A stretch of 64,000 bases of DNA from Tolypeutes matacus (GCA_026826555.1 JAKSZT010053928.1:45492653-45556652); one strand, 5' to 3'. Positions 1-11,565 are shown, counted from the first letter of the stretch. Made by a program: numbers and translations. The notes: a model not told the origin generated them from the letters alone.

Positions 1-815
1 ACTTCCTGGACTCCCCAGGGTAGCTGTAGCTCTGATGTTAGTCAGTGCAGAGTGCTAAAGACGGCCGACTCCGCCCCTTCTGGAGCCGAGCACCAGCGTC
101 ACCGGGTTGCTGTGTAAATCAGGTTGACTCAGCAGATTCGCCTCTCCTCTCAGCCTGATGCTGCTTCAAGTCGGCTTATCTGCTCCCCAAAGCTATGGGG
201 CGGTGCAGGCAGCCAGATAGAAGGCAAAAAAAAAAAAATTTCCCTTTCCTGTTCTCCACCAGAACCCTCCCTCTTTTTGAGAGTGCCCTCTCTTTCTGGC
301 TCCGCGGGGGCCCGGGGCTTATCCCTGGGCAGCAAGGCACATCAACTGCCTCCCCGAACAGAATCACCCCTCCTCTCCACCAGGTGCCGATTCACTCTGG
401 CTGTTCTGTTCACCCAAGGCCCAAGGGGCTCCAGGCAGCCAAATCCCCAGAAAATAAAACTCTCTCGCCCCTTTACCAGAGCCCCCCCTCAGAGAGTGCC
501 CCCTCCCACTAGGCCCTGTGTCCCGGTTGCCGAGCCCTGCTCGTGGCTCCAGCTGGCTGTTTTATTTATTTATTTTTCTCCCTAACCGCGGGGCTCAGCC
601 ATCGGTGCCAACCACCACCGGCAGGCTTAAAACTCACGAAATCTCTACCATTCCCTCCACGCCATTGATCCATGCAGATAGATGTCCCAAGCTTCTCATT
701 CCACGCGTGCACAGCACAGACTCCCGGGCAGGACCCCGTCCACAATCCGCCTTGCTCTGGGAGCTTGCAGTGTGTGCCCTTCTACACTAACTGCCAGCCA
801 GGATTTGACTCTTAA
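1..815. other. GC-rich, CpG-containing block with imperfect tandem units
   Basis: This is the most CpG-containing part of the window. Two related units are visible. The first starts near 195 with a 'caggcagccagat' core, then an A-run, 'ttctccaccagaaccctccc' and 'gagagtgccctc'. The second starts near 425 with 'caggcagccaaat', then 'accagagccccc' and 'gagagtgccccc'. A third start, 'ggggctcagcc', lies near 590. No reading frame looks coding. It abuts an antisense L1 fragment. It could be a CpG-rich L1 or LTR promoter region running off the left edge, or a unique CpG-rich element. I cannot name it. Confidence 0.35.
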
Positions 816-1270
816 TAAGATTTTTAAAGTTTGTATCTATTCCTAGTTTGCTGAGATTTTATGATGAATTAACATGGACTTTTTTCAATCTTTTTCTTTA
901 TCTATTGAAAAATATCATATAATTTTTCTCTTTTATTCTGTAAATGCAATGAATGAATCACTATGAGTTTCAAAAGTTAAACCACCCTTGCTTTTGTAGA
1001 ATTAATTTTGTAATAATGTATTATCTTTCTCATATGCCACTGGATTCTTTTACGTAGTATTTTGTTTAGGATTTTTTAATCTATTATTATGTTTGCGGTT
1101 CATGAGTAAGTTTGGTATGTAATTTTCCTTTATTGTAATATTCCTTATTAGGTTTTGGTGTCAAGGTTTTTGGGGACTCATAGAAATGGGCTGAGAACTC
1201 TCCTCCCCCCGCCCCACTTTTCTTCTAATCTCTGAAAGGGTTTAAGGGAGACTGATGTTATTTATTGCTT
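816..1270 (-). repeat. Old L1 ORF2 fragment (reverse transcriptase region), antisense
   Basis: Read on the minus strand, this matches the diverged middle of L1 ORF2: the usual 'cctagtttgctgag' and 'ttctgtaaatgcaatgaat' antisense landmarks and the 'gttttggtgtcaaggt' stretch are recognisable. It has many substitutions and no open frame, so it is an old L1M-age relic. Confidence 0.7.
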
Positions 1271-1644
1271 AGTGACAATTAAGAGAATCTGCATTCTCCA
1301 TAAAGTCTAAGGTAGATGAGTTGCTCTCATCATGCTCCCTTAAGTAGACTCCGATTTCACAGTATTTGGCATGTGTGCTTCATAGCTTATACTTTGGGCT
1401 TGTGGCTGTTTCCTTACTTCACTGATAATGGCATTTTTTTCCCTCTATCTTTTGTTTCTTTTGTGGTTTTAATGGAGTTTGGAGGAGGGAATGAAGCAAA
1501 ATATTTCTATTCTGCTGTCATGTAGTGAAAATCCTCCTCCTCTGTTTTAATGTGGGAATCCTTGCCTTAAGCGAAAGAATGAAAATGAATTTCAGACACC
1601 TAAGATGGGAGAATGGGGAACTGTTGTGGGAGAAGGTAGCCTCT
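1271..1644. other. Single-copy non-coding stretch
   Basis: I see no repeat, RNA gene or convincing exon here. The 69-codon frame at 1316-1525 has no recognisable protein features. Confidence 0.5.
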
Positions 1645-1895
1645 TAAGCAGGAGAGGCACTGTGGCAGGACCCTGGATTAGGAGTCAGGGGTCTGAGTAT
1701 TTGACCATGTCTCCTCCCTTATTGTCTGGGTGAGACACTTCCTTGAGCTTTAGTTCCTTTTCTGTAAAACAAAGAGAATAACCTCAGCATTGCCAAGCTC
1801 ACAGGATTAGTGGGAGGATCAAATGGGTTAAACAATATTATTCTATTGGTAAAATGCTAAGAAATATAAGATATTGTATTTATGCCTTCACATAG
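1645..1895 (+). repeat. MIR SINE fossil, sense
   Basis: The order is typical of a degraded MIR: 'ggattaggagtcaggggtctgag', then a 'gagacacttccttgagctttagttcc' core, then 'ctgtaaaacaaagagaataa', then 'aggatcaaatgggttaaa'. Confidence 0.6.
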
Positions 1896-1964
1896 AGCAC
1901 ACTGGAAAGACGTCAGGCAGTAAAAAACAAAAGGATGTCAAGGCTACTCTTGTCTTTTTAGTCC

Positions 1965-2235
1965 ATCTTAATGAATATCCCCCCAGCTAATCTGCAGTCA
2001 CAGAGGAATCATATTAACATGGAACTTATAATTCATAAACTGTGGCAGCAGCCTGGAAAGGCTTTAATCAGTTGCCTTCACTCTTAATTATTTTAAAACC
2101 CCAATAATGGAGAAATGAGCTGTGCAGCTGCTTAATTAATTTGCATTGAGCCCAGAGGTCCTGAATGAGCGGCAAGTTTATGAACATGAAATCTAAAGGC
2201 TCGGCAGAAGTGTGTTAGGTATGAATGGGTACTGG
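1965..2235. promoter_or_regulatory. Candidate conserved non-coding element (homeodomain/POU-type sites)
   Basis: Repeat-free, compositionally even DNA dense in developmental-type binding words: TTAATTAA running directly into the perfect octamer ATTTGCAT at 2132-2146, 'cttaattatttt' near 2083, and 'ttcataaac'. It resembles the conserved enhancers found in mammalian gene deserts, but conservation cannot be judged from one sequence. Confidence 0.3.
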
Positions 2236-2454
2236 GCTGGTTCCCATTGATTCCTTCCAAGCCATGCTCTGTGTTTGTGTGTGTGTGTTTGTGTTGCAGT
2301 CACACAATTTCTATCTCTTGTTTATTACATTAGAATTGGCCTTAAAGTCTCTGAAAATAAGCTCACTTGGGGTAATTTGTGAGAGAAAAGCTTTGGCGTT
2401 ATTTGTGAATTCCATTTGGCTCTGCTCTCCCTGCTCCCGTTTCTATGGCTAATA

Positions 2455-2665
2455 GACAAGCTGCCTGGCTGTCGCCTGTGTATTTGCTTGTTTAGAGTTG
2501 GTGTTTTTCCTCCCTGCCAATCATTTTGGTTTGGTGATTAGCATATTTCAATGCAAAAATCACAGTGGGTGATGATGGCATTTCTGAATGGCTTCAGTGT
2601 GAGCCACAGCCTGCACCATAAGATCCTGCTCAGCGAGGTGGCTGCTTGCTCTCAACCCAGGTGCT
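2455..2665. promoter_or_regulatory. Candidate conserved non-coding element
   Basis: Repeat-free stretch with 'ccaatcattttggtttggtgattagcat' style homeodomain and CCAAT words and an octamer-like ATGCAAAA near 2551. It lies 220 bp from the previous candidate, and both may belong to one regulatory block. Confidence 0.25.
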
Positions 2666-3250
2666 GCCCTCTCAGGCATGGCTCTGGGCAGGATTTATTA
2701 CTCAGGTACCCATCTCTCTAGGTTTGGTGTTAAAACCCATTCCTTCCTGAGGAGAATTAAGGAGTTATCTCTGCCCACTTGGTCAGGAGGGCAGAGAGGA
2801 AGTAAAAGAAGTGGGTAAGTAGAGTCATCCATCTGACTCATTTTACTGATTTTCTATTTTCTCTCCGCACTAGAAAGCTGGTTGTTCCAGGGAAAGCAAG
2901 CTATGTGGTAGGAGGTAAGACAGTCACCATTCCCACCTCCTCTGCTCCCATCAGCAGTGTTGAAATATCAAGGGGCAGTGTAATAATTGGCCCCAGGGGT
3001 TCTCAGACGTAGAAAACTTACATCTGCCATATTGTCATTTTATGCTTGATTTGATTAGATTTACAAGTCAGATGTTGCCATAAAGTTGATGATCTGACCA
3101 GTTTAACCCTTTGAAGTAGTTAACAGACATTGAGTATTGCTGGGAAAGAATGGGGCAAGACTGAAACTTTGCCATTTTCATTGAGTAAAGGTAGTTAACC
3201 TGTCTTTCAAGAGACATAAAGTCAGTCGGATTTGTTATTGACCCATTGCC
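2666..3250. other. Single-copy non-coding stretch
   Basis: No repeat family, RNA gene or exon recognised. Confidence 0.45.
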
Positions 3251-3254
3251 TGCG

Positions 3255-3595
3255 CTCGTTTATTCTTTCACTCAACAACTTTTACTGAGCACCTGCCATA
3301 GGTAAGGCACTGTTTTTAGCTCTAGGGATAGAGGGGTGACCAAGATAGGTAAATCTTTTGCTTTCAGGGAGGCTACATGATGGTGGGAAGGACACTCATT
3401 CAGTAAGTCAATTAATGATTTCAGCTGATTATGTCTGTGAAGAAAATAAATCTGGGTAAGGAATAGAAAGTGACCAGTGGTGGTAATGGCAAGTGGGAGG
3501 GTGGGAGGATTTTAGCTAGCATAATCAGGAGAAGTTATTCTGAAAAGGAAGCATGTAAGCAGAGACTCTAACGATGAGAAAGATGAAGCCATGGA
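3255..3595 (-). repeat. L2 LINE 3' end, antisense
   Basis: Begins with the antisense L2 end ('tattctttcactcaac', 'actgagcacctgccatagg', 'aaggcactgtttt') and continues through the 'gaagttattctgaaaaggaagca' region. This is the mammalian-wide L2 3' end read backwards. Confidence 0.65.
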
Positions 3596-4199
3596 AAAAT
3601 CTGGAAGGCACATCTAAACTTTAAGTAGTTACCGTATGAACTTTTCCATCAACACTGAATGCAAGGTTTCTCACAGTTCCCTATGCTAGCCTACACACTC
3701 ATCAAGGTCATTCTCATTTTGAATTGTACTGTGGTCATTCTTGAGTGCCCAGCACATTAATTAAATTAATCGAATTCTTTGGTATTTTCAATCAAACATG
3801 CTAAGATCTTTCTTGCTACACATTCTAGTGTTAGGAAATAGTTTTAAAAGAATGGTTGGATTGGTCCTTGAGGGACTTTTATTAGGATATTTTAGGGAAT
3901 CATAATTTCTGTTCAGTTTTGCATGCCTCTCTATTTGTGAAGAATGAACATTTGAAAAGGGGAAGGATTTTTCCTAACAGGACCTTAGGCAAGAAAGTGA
4001 GGCAGGGGCAGTGGAAATGTGGCTTAAAGTTGGGTAAGGATCTTGATTATCTCACCACTCCTCAAGGCAGAGCCTCTGCTTTTACCTTAGGGGAGAATTA
4101 TTACATCATGGCCTCAAATATATCTTACCACTTCAGAAAGCACAAATACAGCAGGAACACAAACACACAACACTACTACTAAGATAGGGGAAGGAGGGT
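3596..4199. other. Single-copy non-coding stretch
   Basis: No repeat recognised. An 87-codon frame at 3919-4182 is open but resembles nothing I know, and I treat it as chance. Confidence 0.45.
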
Positions 4200-4450
4200 C
4201 TTTATGATTGAAGCCAGTACTTATTTGAATGGCTACTGGGCATTAGGTCCCTATGCAGGGAATATAGAGAGTGAGCAAATAGAGATACCACTTATGCCCT
4301 CATAGAGCATATGCTCTGGTGATACAGACAATCATGATTAAATAATGACACAAATAGCTGTTCTACGATAGTGTCTGATGGGACAGCTTCCTAAAGAAGG
4401 AATATTTGGGCTTAGTTCTACAGGATGGGTCCTATGTCCCAGAAAATGCC
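4200..4450 (-). repeat. L2 LINE fragment, antisense
   Basis: The antisense L2 pattern is visible though diverged: 'gggaatatagagagtgagcaaa', 'gccctcatagagcatatgctc', 'gatacagacaatcatgatta'. Confidence 0.5.
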
Positions 4451-4492
4451 TCCCAGGCTTGAAGAGGCAAGAACAGAAGATGAGTAACCATT

Positions 4493-4943
4493 TGTATTAG
4501 TCAGGGTTCTCTCGGGAAACAGAATCAACAGGAGACATCTGTCAATAATATGAGATTTTATAAGAGTCTCTCACACAACTGTGGGGATGCACAAGTCAAG
4601 GTTCCACAGGCAGGTTGCAAACCAGGGGCTCCAATGAAAGTCCAGTGAAAGGTCCTTGATGAGTTTCTGGGAGAAGTTGGCTGTCCAAAGATGAGCTGGG
4701 AAATTCTCTCTGAATATTGAAATCATTCCCCTTTTAAGGCATTCAACTGATTGGATAAAAGCATCATCCATTGCTAATGCAATCTCCCTGATTGATGCAG
4801 ATGTAATCAGCCATCCATGCAGTAAATTCACTGGTGACCGAAGTCCATAAATGCTCTTGTATTACAATTAGCCCAGTGCCTGCTTGACCAAACACCTGGA
4901 CACAATTACCTGGCCAAGTTGACACATTAGCTTAACCATCACA
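4493..4943 (-). mobile_element. Solo LTR, ERVL-MaLR-like, 451 bp, with 5-bp target duplication
   Basis: On the minus strand the element opens TGTGATGG and closes CTAATACA, the TG...CA ends of an LTR. It is flanked by the exact 5-bp duplication ccatt (4488-4492 and 4944-4948), as expected for ERVL/MaLR integration. No retroviral internal region is attached, so this is a solo LTR left by recombination or a MaLR remnant. It is the same family as the copy at 47310-47824. Confidence 0.8.
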
Positions 4944-4949
4944 CCATTC

Positions 4950-5499
4950 TTTCAATAACTTCACATTTGAGACTTTACATTAGCCACACTGGTAGGAGAT
5001 GCAAATGTGACTATGCTACTAAGTGGTTTCTTCCTTTAAAGACTGGGGATGGGATACGTGAAGGGATAGGTTGTACACACAATAGATGCCAAAACAGATG
5101 TTAGTGTGTAGTCATATGTGGGATGAAGAGATGGAGTTCAGAAGAGATAAAGATCAAGTATTGGGAAGACCCATTGACAATAGGATTTGGGCTGGACTTT
5201 GAAGATGAAGAAGAGGGTGCAGCACCACCTGCTTTACCTTGTCAGGTGGGTTTGGACAGTGAGCACAAAAGGTGAGGATACCCTAGTCAAAGGACAGGCC
5301 CTGCCCCTGTGTTTTCTGGTACCATGTATACCCAATAGCCTTATATAATCTCATGGTGCTGGGGGATGGGGTGATATTAGGAGGGAGCCCACCAAGAGCT
5401 GAAATTTAATATTTTCCAGTCTAGTGGTTGGGATGAGAACCAAGTTAATTTGCTTTAAAGAAATAACAAAGCAATCATTTTCACATCCTAGGGTTCTAG
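4950..5499. other. Single-copy non-coding stretch
   Basis: No confident feature. The part around 5100-5220 has a faint antisense L2 look but is too diverged to call. Confidence 0.4.
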
Positions 5500-5790
5500 A
5501 GTAGAAGCCATACCTGTTGTGTGTGGTTCCTGCCCTCAAGGAGCTTACTTTCAGGAGACTCGGTTGAAAAAAATGCAATCACTGCCACAGGGGAAGCATC
5601 TGATAGGGTATTCAGAAGAAGGAAAGGTTGCTTCCAGTTGGAAGAACCAGAAAAGTCCTCATGGATGAGATGATATTTGGGATATCAAGAACAAGTTATT
5701 AAAACAGTTGGGATTTCATAGAGGTGAGGGCAGGAAATTCAAGGGAGTAGAAAGAGCTTGAATAAAGGCTTGTGAAATATGGACCTTGTT
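5500..5790 (-). repeat. L2 LINE 3' region, antisense
   Basis: Contains 'gttcctgccctcaaggagctta' and the downstream 'ggtattcagaagaaggaaagg' and 'gaacaagttatt' positions seen in antisense L2 copies. Confidence 0.55.
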
Positions 5791-6860
5791 CTGGGTACAG
5801 AGATGAATCTGATACTTCTCTAATAATTTTCTCAAGACTGGCAGGAAAATCCCACTAGCTCAGGGTCTGGTCATCCCCCACTAGGGACATGTCCCCATTG
5901 AGAATCACCATGTCTTTGTTGTATCCCCCAGACCAAGGATCTATATCAAGCCTTACTTCATACAGTTTGAATTGGAAAAAGCAACACAAATTTTTATTAT
6001 TTGAAATACATTATAATATTGATTTTTATACCACAAATAGGCTCTCCCTTAAGACTCTGATTTTCTGTCAACCTTCTCCATTTGAAAATCACTGGACTTA
6101 ACTAGAACTTAAAGTGATCATATCAGAGGGATCTGATCAGAGAAGGATGGACTTAATCAAGGAACACTTGGGAGATACACCGTGAATAAGGCACTGAGAC
6201 CAGGAAAAAGATTGTGGGAGGGATAGGGAAGGTATGGGGAATGAATGTCTTCTGGGTTCTGTGTTGGTGAATGAATAAGTGGATCATGAATGAATGAATG
6301 CAAGGTGGAATGAGTCACTGAGGGACAAGTTCTCCAAAGATGAGCAAAGCACAAAAATGCATGGCTCATCTTTGGAGCTGTCAGTTGATAGAAGCTAAAG
6401 GAAAAAAAAGTTATTACTGATACTGTCACAGGAGAAGAAAAGGTTTCTCTGGGGCTAATTGAAATAAAATGCAACCACCAGACTGGTGACCCGAAGTCAG
6501 TGGGAGTGGTTGGTTAATTGAAGTGTCCTAGGGAAATTTTTATCTATTTTCGGTTGAAAATCAGAGCGCTCTTCCTTTCATGTGAAATAACCCCAGAAAA
6601 TCCCCTGGGTCAGAAAATAGAGACGATGTAAAGGCTGTGGTGTCAGCTGCTCAACCTAGGGTGAGGAACTGGGTATAATTCAACAGCAAATGATTTTCAG
6701 GGTGAGATGCCCACCTGGTTGGACTTACAGGACCTTGGTGGCCTGGCCACCAAGTGAAAAAAGGTTGACTTCCTCTCTGCAAAGGTGCCCATCCGCTCTG
6801 AGGCAGGGGAGGGAGGGAGGAGAGGAAAGAAGCAAGCCAGCATTGGTTTTGATGTTTATA
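5791..6860. other. Single-copy non-coding stretch with one perfect hairpin
   Basis: No repeat family or exon recognised. It holds a perfect 14-bp inverted repeat at 6332-6345 and 6364-6377 with an 18-base loop. Confidence 0.45.
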
Positions 6861-6863
6861 TCA

Positions 6864-7000
6864 TTATATTATATTATATTATATTATATTATATTATATT
6901 ATATTATATTATATTATATTATATTATATTATATTATATTATATTATATTATATTATATTATATTATATTATATTATATTATATTTATTATATTATATGC
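6864..7000. repeat. Pentanucleotide microsatellite (ATATT)n
   Basis: About 24 uninterrupted ATATT units run from roughly 6866 to 6985, followed by a slightly imperfect edge to about 7000. The two open frames crossing it are an artefact: because 15 bases are three units, the frame repeats a five-residue word indefinitely. Confidence 0.95.
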
Positions 7001-9212
7001 CATTATAGTTGGAAGGTTGTGTCAACATTGATTTATCTATCTCTTGCCTTATTTTGGAAAGGATTTAAAGATTTTTATACATAAAACATGCATCCTATTT
7101 CAGCTTCCCTCTATATGTTGGTTTTACTCTCTTGCTCCATTTTTTTCCATGTGGTGGCAAATAGGCCACAGCAAATACTATGCTGTTAGAATTTGGAAAG
7201 GAGAACTCTAGAAGTTCTAGGAGGTTCTGGAGGAGTCAAGGAAGACTTTATGGAAGTGATGGAATTTGAGTTAGATTTCAAAGAATTTGGAGAAGTAGAG
7301 AGAAGGGGTGGAAGGGACTCTCAGGTAGATTAAGGAGGATGGAGGGAGCATGTCAAAGCTCTTTGGGCTGCAGTGGAGGATTCTGTTAGGGCAGCGATGC
7401 TCACTGTGTCTGAGGGAGAGCGGGGCCAGCATGTGCAGATGACTGACTGCGGCTCAGGGGCTTGGCTGCTACCACGAGTTTGCTCATTGCTTTCCTGGCA
7501 GTTTAGCAAAACCAGTTTGGCTAAGGTCCTCTCCAAGGAACAGACGGGGAAAGGCTGGAGGCTGGTCCACATAGGATGAAGGGGTGATGGAGGGCCTGAA
7601 TTTGAGTTCGGGGAAGTATCAGTAGATCAAAAAGGAGTTACACGTATTTGGAAGGAGGAGCTGGTGGCTCTTGGCCATTCTCCTTGTTCTCAGGCCACAG
7701 TACCCTGCAGTTGGGATGCCTGATTCGGCCACTCACTGGGAGGCGCTGTGCTGTTTCATAACTTGAGGTGCTCTTTCCCCTCCTCCAATGGAGAAGTACT
7801 GATATAAAGATAAGCATATTAGGCACCCCATGAGGTCATTGTCTAATTGACTAATAAAAGTGAGGTAGTGCCTTTGGGCCTAAATACAGAATAGTGTTAC
7901 AGGTTAAAAGTATTTGTGTGCCCTTCAGCTGATTTCATGATTTGTCAGGATAAAGAGGAAGGTTTGTTTTTTGTTTTTGTAAGGATATGGAGTTTATTTT
8001 GGTAGTTTGGAACCCCAAAATAAGTTAGACATATCTGTGTGTTTGAAAAGTCTGCATGATGTAGGATATTTTGTATAGTTCTCTTTCTCTGTAACTGCAA
8101 GTGACGTCTTGCAGTCTCTACAGAGATGCATGAAGTTCTTTTAAATATTTATATATATTTAAATTGCATTCTGCCCCATCCTCAACTGCTCATTTTAGGA
8201 TGCATAAGATATGTACCCTACTCTCTCTTGTGTCCAGAAGGTGTGAGAATGTCTAGGAACAACTTGCATCTTTTCTGCTGCAGGGAGGTGCTGGTGATAA
8301 TTGTGGTAACTGAATGATCAGGAGTCTCCATCTTGGCCACTCTTCTTACCTGGAGGCAAACAGTTGTTGTGGTATGTGTGTGCATGGGTGTGTGTGCATG
8401 TGATGTGCTGAGGGTTTGGGAATGTGGTGTGCTAAGGTGGACTCCAATTTGCCAGTGAGTAGGAAGCGTTGTCTATCTCCACAGTGATGGTTTCATTGGC
8501 TTTTTCCAAGCAGAGACGTCCATGAGCCTCAAAGAATCCACGTACACTGGATCTGTTTCCAACGATGTCATATGAGCCTAAGGCCATCTGTCCTACCTTC
8601 TCTCAGCTGCATTGTGAGCCTCACATGTATGTGAAGGGGCTGTATAATGTAAAGAACGTTTGTCATTAACCAAGTAAACACCACTCCTGAAATCCTTCAG
8701 ATATTCCCCATGAGACAATGAGACTTGGGGCATTTGGCTTTCAGGAATGAGGCAGACAGGAAAAGAGAGGATTTCTTACCATTTCTCATTCAGGCCGACT
8801 TGGTTTATCCTGTTTATCTAAGATAAGAGCTAGCAATCTGGAGGGGTGTTGATTGGCTCTAAATATTCCCCCACATTTGAATGAGCTCCAAGGACCTGTT
8901 CCAGCACTTGGGCCAGAACATCTGCATGTTTTACAGGACAGTGAGCTGGTCTGTGCGGTGGCTTCACTCCAAGGAGAGATAGGATGGTGCCCTCATCCAC
9001 ACCCCACTGGGCTGGGTCCCTTGAACTGCTCCCTGCTGCTCTGAGCTGAGGAACACTGGTTGGTGGTGGATGTCAATGCCTGGAATTAAGGCTCCCTGGG
9101 AATCAGGCTTCTGCTTTTAGCAGCTCAGGCCACTTGGCCCTGCTATCTTATCTCTAGGAGGCTGGCCTTTTCTTCAGGCCCTGTTCATGCTTTGGGAGAG
9201 AAAAAAATATTT
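7001..9212. other. Mostly single-copy non-coding stretch
   Basis: A diverged antisense L2-like piece lies at about 7170-7330 ('gaggagtcaaggaagacttta'). A GT-rich patch is at 8370-8405. Otherwise I see no repeat, RNA gene or exon. Confidence 0.4.
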
Positions 9213-9610
9213 CAGCTAATATTTACTGAGAACTCATTATGTACCAGGCACCGTGTACACACATTCCTTGTGTGAACTCACTTAGTCCTCCCAGCCTTGA
9301 AGTAGGTTCTGTTACTATTCCCATTTTACACATAAGGAAACAGAGGTGTGGACGGGCTTCATAGCTTGCTCAAGTCCACTCTGCCACCACAGGGGTGATA
9401 TTCAAAATGTTTAGTAACTAGGATGACCCACACCTTGGGCAGTCAGAGGCAAGGCTGTGAGCCCTTGGCACAGATGGTACCTGAAAACACCTGTTGGTCT
9501 GGCTAGCCAGGTACTACTGGCTGAGCATCACCCCAAGGGGCAGAGTGGGATCTAAACCCAGGTGCCTGGCTGCAGAGCCCACCCTCTCACCACTCCTTTG
9601 TATTGCCTCT
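9213..9610 (-). repeat. MIR SINE fossil, antisense, in two pieces
   Basis: Part one (9213-9375) reads 'tttactgagaactcattatgtaccagg', 'cccattttacacataaggaaaca'. Part two (9536-9610) resumes with 'agagtgggatctaaacccagg' and 'ctctcaccact', the reversed tRNA-like MIR head. The intervening 160 bp is an insertion or unaligned sequence. Confidence 0.6.
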
Positions 9611-10134
9611 TTGCCTGCATGGTGCCTGGACCACAGCAGATGCGGAATGAAGAGTGTGCTAAATTGGACTGTTCTGTTGTCTAACTGCTCCCCTGCAGGG
9701 CCCCCCAAGTATAGGGTTCCTGCATTTTCTGTCTCCTGCTCTTCAAGGACAATGCCCAGCACACAGTTGTACTCTCTTGGAGCCACTTGTAAGTGGTCTT
9801 CCAGTCTCTGCCCCAGGGTACCCCTTCTCTATCCTTCTCCTTTCTAGATGCAGTGCCAACTCACCTCCTTCCACCCTCTCCCCCAAACACACCCTCCTTT
9901 ACTCTACATGTCAGTATACCCAACAGTTTGCCTCTGCTCTCTCAACTCATTCTGTGGCACAGGATGGCTTCCCTGAGGGGTTGATCAGCTGGCCCAGGCT
10001 GGTTCTGGGTAAGGGAGAGGGGTGGACCCACAAAGAGTTGGGTGGCCAGTTCCTAGAGGTTCTTTCAGTTTTTAGCTGTCTTTGGGGGAGAGAAATAGAA
10101 TTTCCACAGTGCAGTTTCTCCATAGGTTAAAACT
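9611..10134. other. Single-copy non-coding stretch
   Basis: Nothing recognised. Overlapping frames of about 117 codons on the plus strand have no protein-like features. Confidence 0.4.
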
Positions 10135-10255
10135 GACGCAGGGTTTCTGACTCAGTAGGTCTGAGACTGGGCCTGAGAATTTGTGTATCTAACAAACTCC
10201 CAGATGCTGCTGATGCTGCTGGCTGAGGGCTCGAACTGGAGATTACCACCCTAGG
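10135..10255 (+). repeat. MER5A-type DNA transposon relic
   Basis: 'tttctgactcagtaggtctg', 'gggcctgagaatttgtgtat' and 'agatgctgctgatgctgctgg' are the MER5A (hAT-Charlie non-autonomous) landmarks in order. The left part is missing. Confidence 0.65.
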
Positions 10256-10614
10256 TGAGTCCTCTGATTTTTAGAGGCAGGCTTCCTCTCCTTCAGGGGT
10301 AGCTCAAATAAGTGACCTTCTCCTGGGAGACTGGAAAACCCCTGGCACAATACCCAGGGGCCACTCTAGTCCTCTCTCAGCAGCCTTGCTGCATCCTCAT
10401 TTGGAGCACTTGTGTGAAGGGAGGTGATCCTGGCCCAGCAGCAGCATGTGGCCCTGTTGGCCTAACACTGGGGGCTGCCAGCTGCTGGGCTGTGGTGTGG
10501 CCGTGGGCAGCCAGGAGAACAGCATGCATGAGCTGTGTCCTCCCAATAGTTGCCTTCAACCACCATTCCACTTGCCGGCAGGATTGCGTGGGAATCCTAA
10601 CATTCCAAAGGCAC

Positions 10615-11028
10615 AAAGGTGTGGACTTAAAAGAAGAGGAATGGATTCTTTCACAGTTCAGAAGGCCAGAAGTCCAAAGTCCAGGTGTCGACAGGGCTGT
10701 TCCTCCTGGAGGCTCTGAGGCAGAATCCATTCCACGCCCCTTCCTGGCTTCTGGTGATTGCTGACAATTCTTGGTGTTTCTTGGCTTGTAGACGCGTCTC
10801 TCCAACATCCGCCATCCTCCCTGTATGTGTCTGTGTGTCTCCAAAACTCCCTCTCCTTATAAGGACACCAGCCCCTGGATTTAGGGCTCACTTGAGCCAG
10901 TTTGACCTTATCTTAACTAATTACATCTGCAAAGAACCTATTTCCAAACAAATCTGCAATCCCAGCTCTCTGGAGTTAGGACTTCAACATATCTTTTGTT
11001 GGGACACAGTTCAACAGTCTGCAGAATG
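10615..11028 (-). mobile_element. MLT1-like MaLR LTR, antisense
   Basis: The order is that of an antisense MLT1-like LTR: 'ttcacagttcagaaggccag', 'gtgtcgacagggctgttcct', 'ttcttggcttgtagacgc', 'ttacatctgcaaagaaccta', and an end near 'tatcttttgttgggacacag'. It is more diverged than the other LTRs here, and its ends are not sharp enough to call a target duplication. Confidence 0.65.
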
Positions 11029-11307
11029 TATAGTGAAAATTTGCATTCTTACCCGCCTCTTCCTCTACAGAATAGCCAATGTTACCTCCTCTCTGCAACC
11101 TTCTCCACCTCCTCCAGGTAGATTACAGCTTTCCTTCTGGGATCCCAGAACATTGGGTTCACATCTTTGCTGATACATTTATGCCACCAGTTTAGTCTCT
11201 GTGCAACCGGAGGGCATATTCCTCTGCCTTGCTCATCCTTGTGAATACACAGGCTGTGTCGAAGGCACTCTGTGTTCTCTGACAAATGGAAACATGAGCA
11301 ATGATTA

Positions 11308-11565
11308 GCAAGGCAATGCAGCACAATGGATGTAACACGGCCTGACTCGTGAGTCATCAGAACCACGTGCAGGTTTCATCTTCACTACTTGTTAACTGTA
11401 TAACCTTGAACAAGAGTCACTGAACCTGGTCCATTCCATTTTATCATCTGTAAAGTGGGTAGACAACAATGTCTTCCCCATAGGGTTGCTGTGGTGTTAA
11501 TTAAGATAATGCACGAAATCTCCTCTCTCAGTGGCTGGCATACAGTAGGTCCTCAGGCAATGGGA
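11308..11565 (+). repeat. MIR SINE fossil, sense
   Basis: Landmarks in order: 'gtaacacggcctgactcgtgag', 'cttgttaactgtataacctt', 'atcatctgtaaagtgggtag', 'catagggttgctgtggtgtt', 'ggcatacagtaggtcctca'. Confidence 0.75.

Noticed and set aside
6690..7084. Two open frames of 99-113 codons with a repeating YYIIL peptide
   Set aside because: They are read-through of the ATATT array; five bases times three gives a perpetual frame with no stop.
10312..11173. Several overlapping 90-160-codon frames on both strands
   Set aside because: They run across a MLT1-like LTR and flanking DNA without coding signs.
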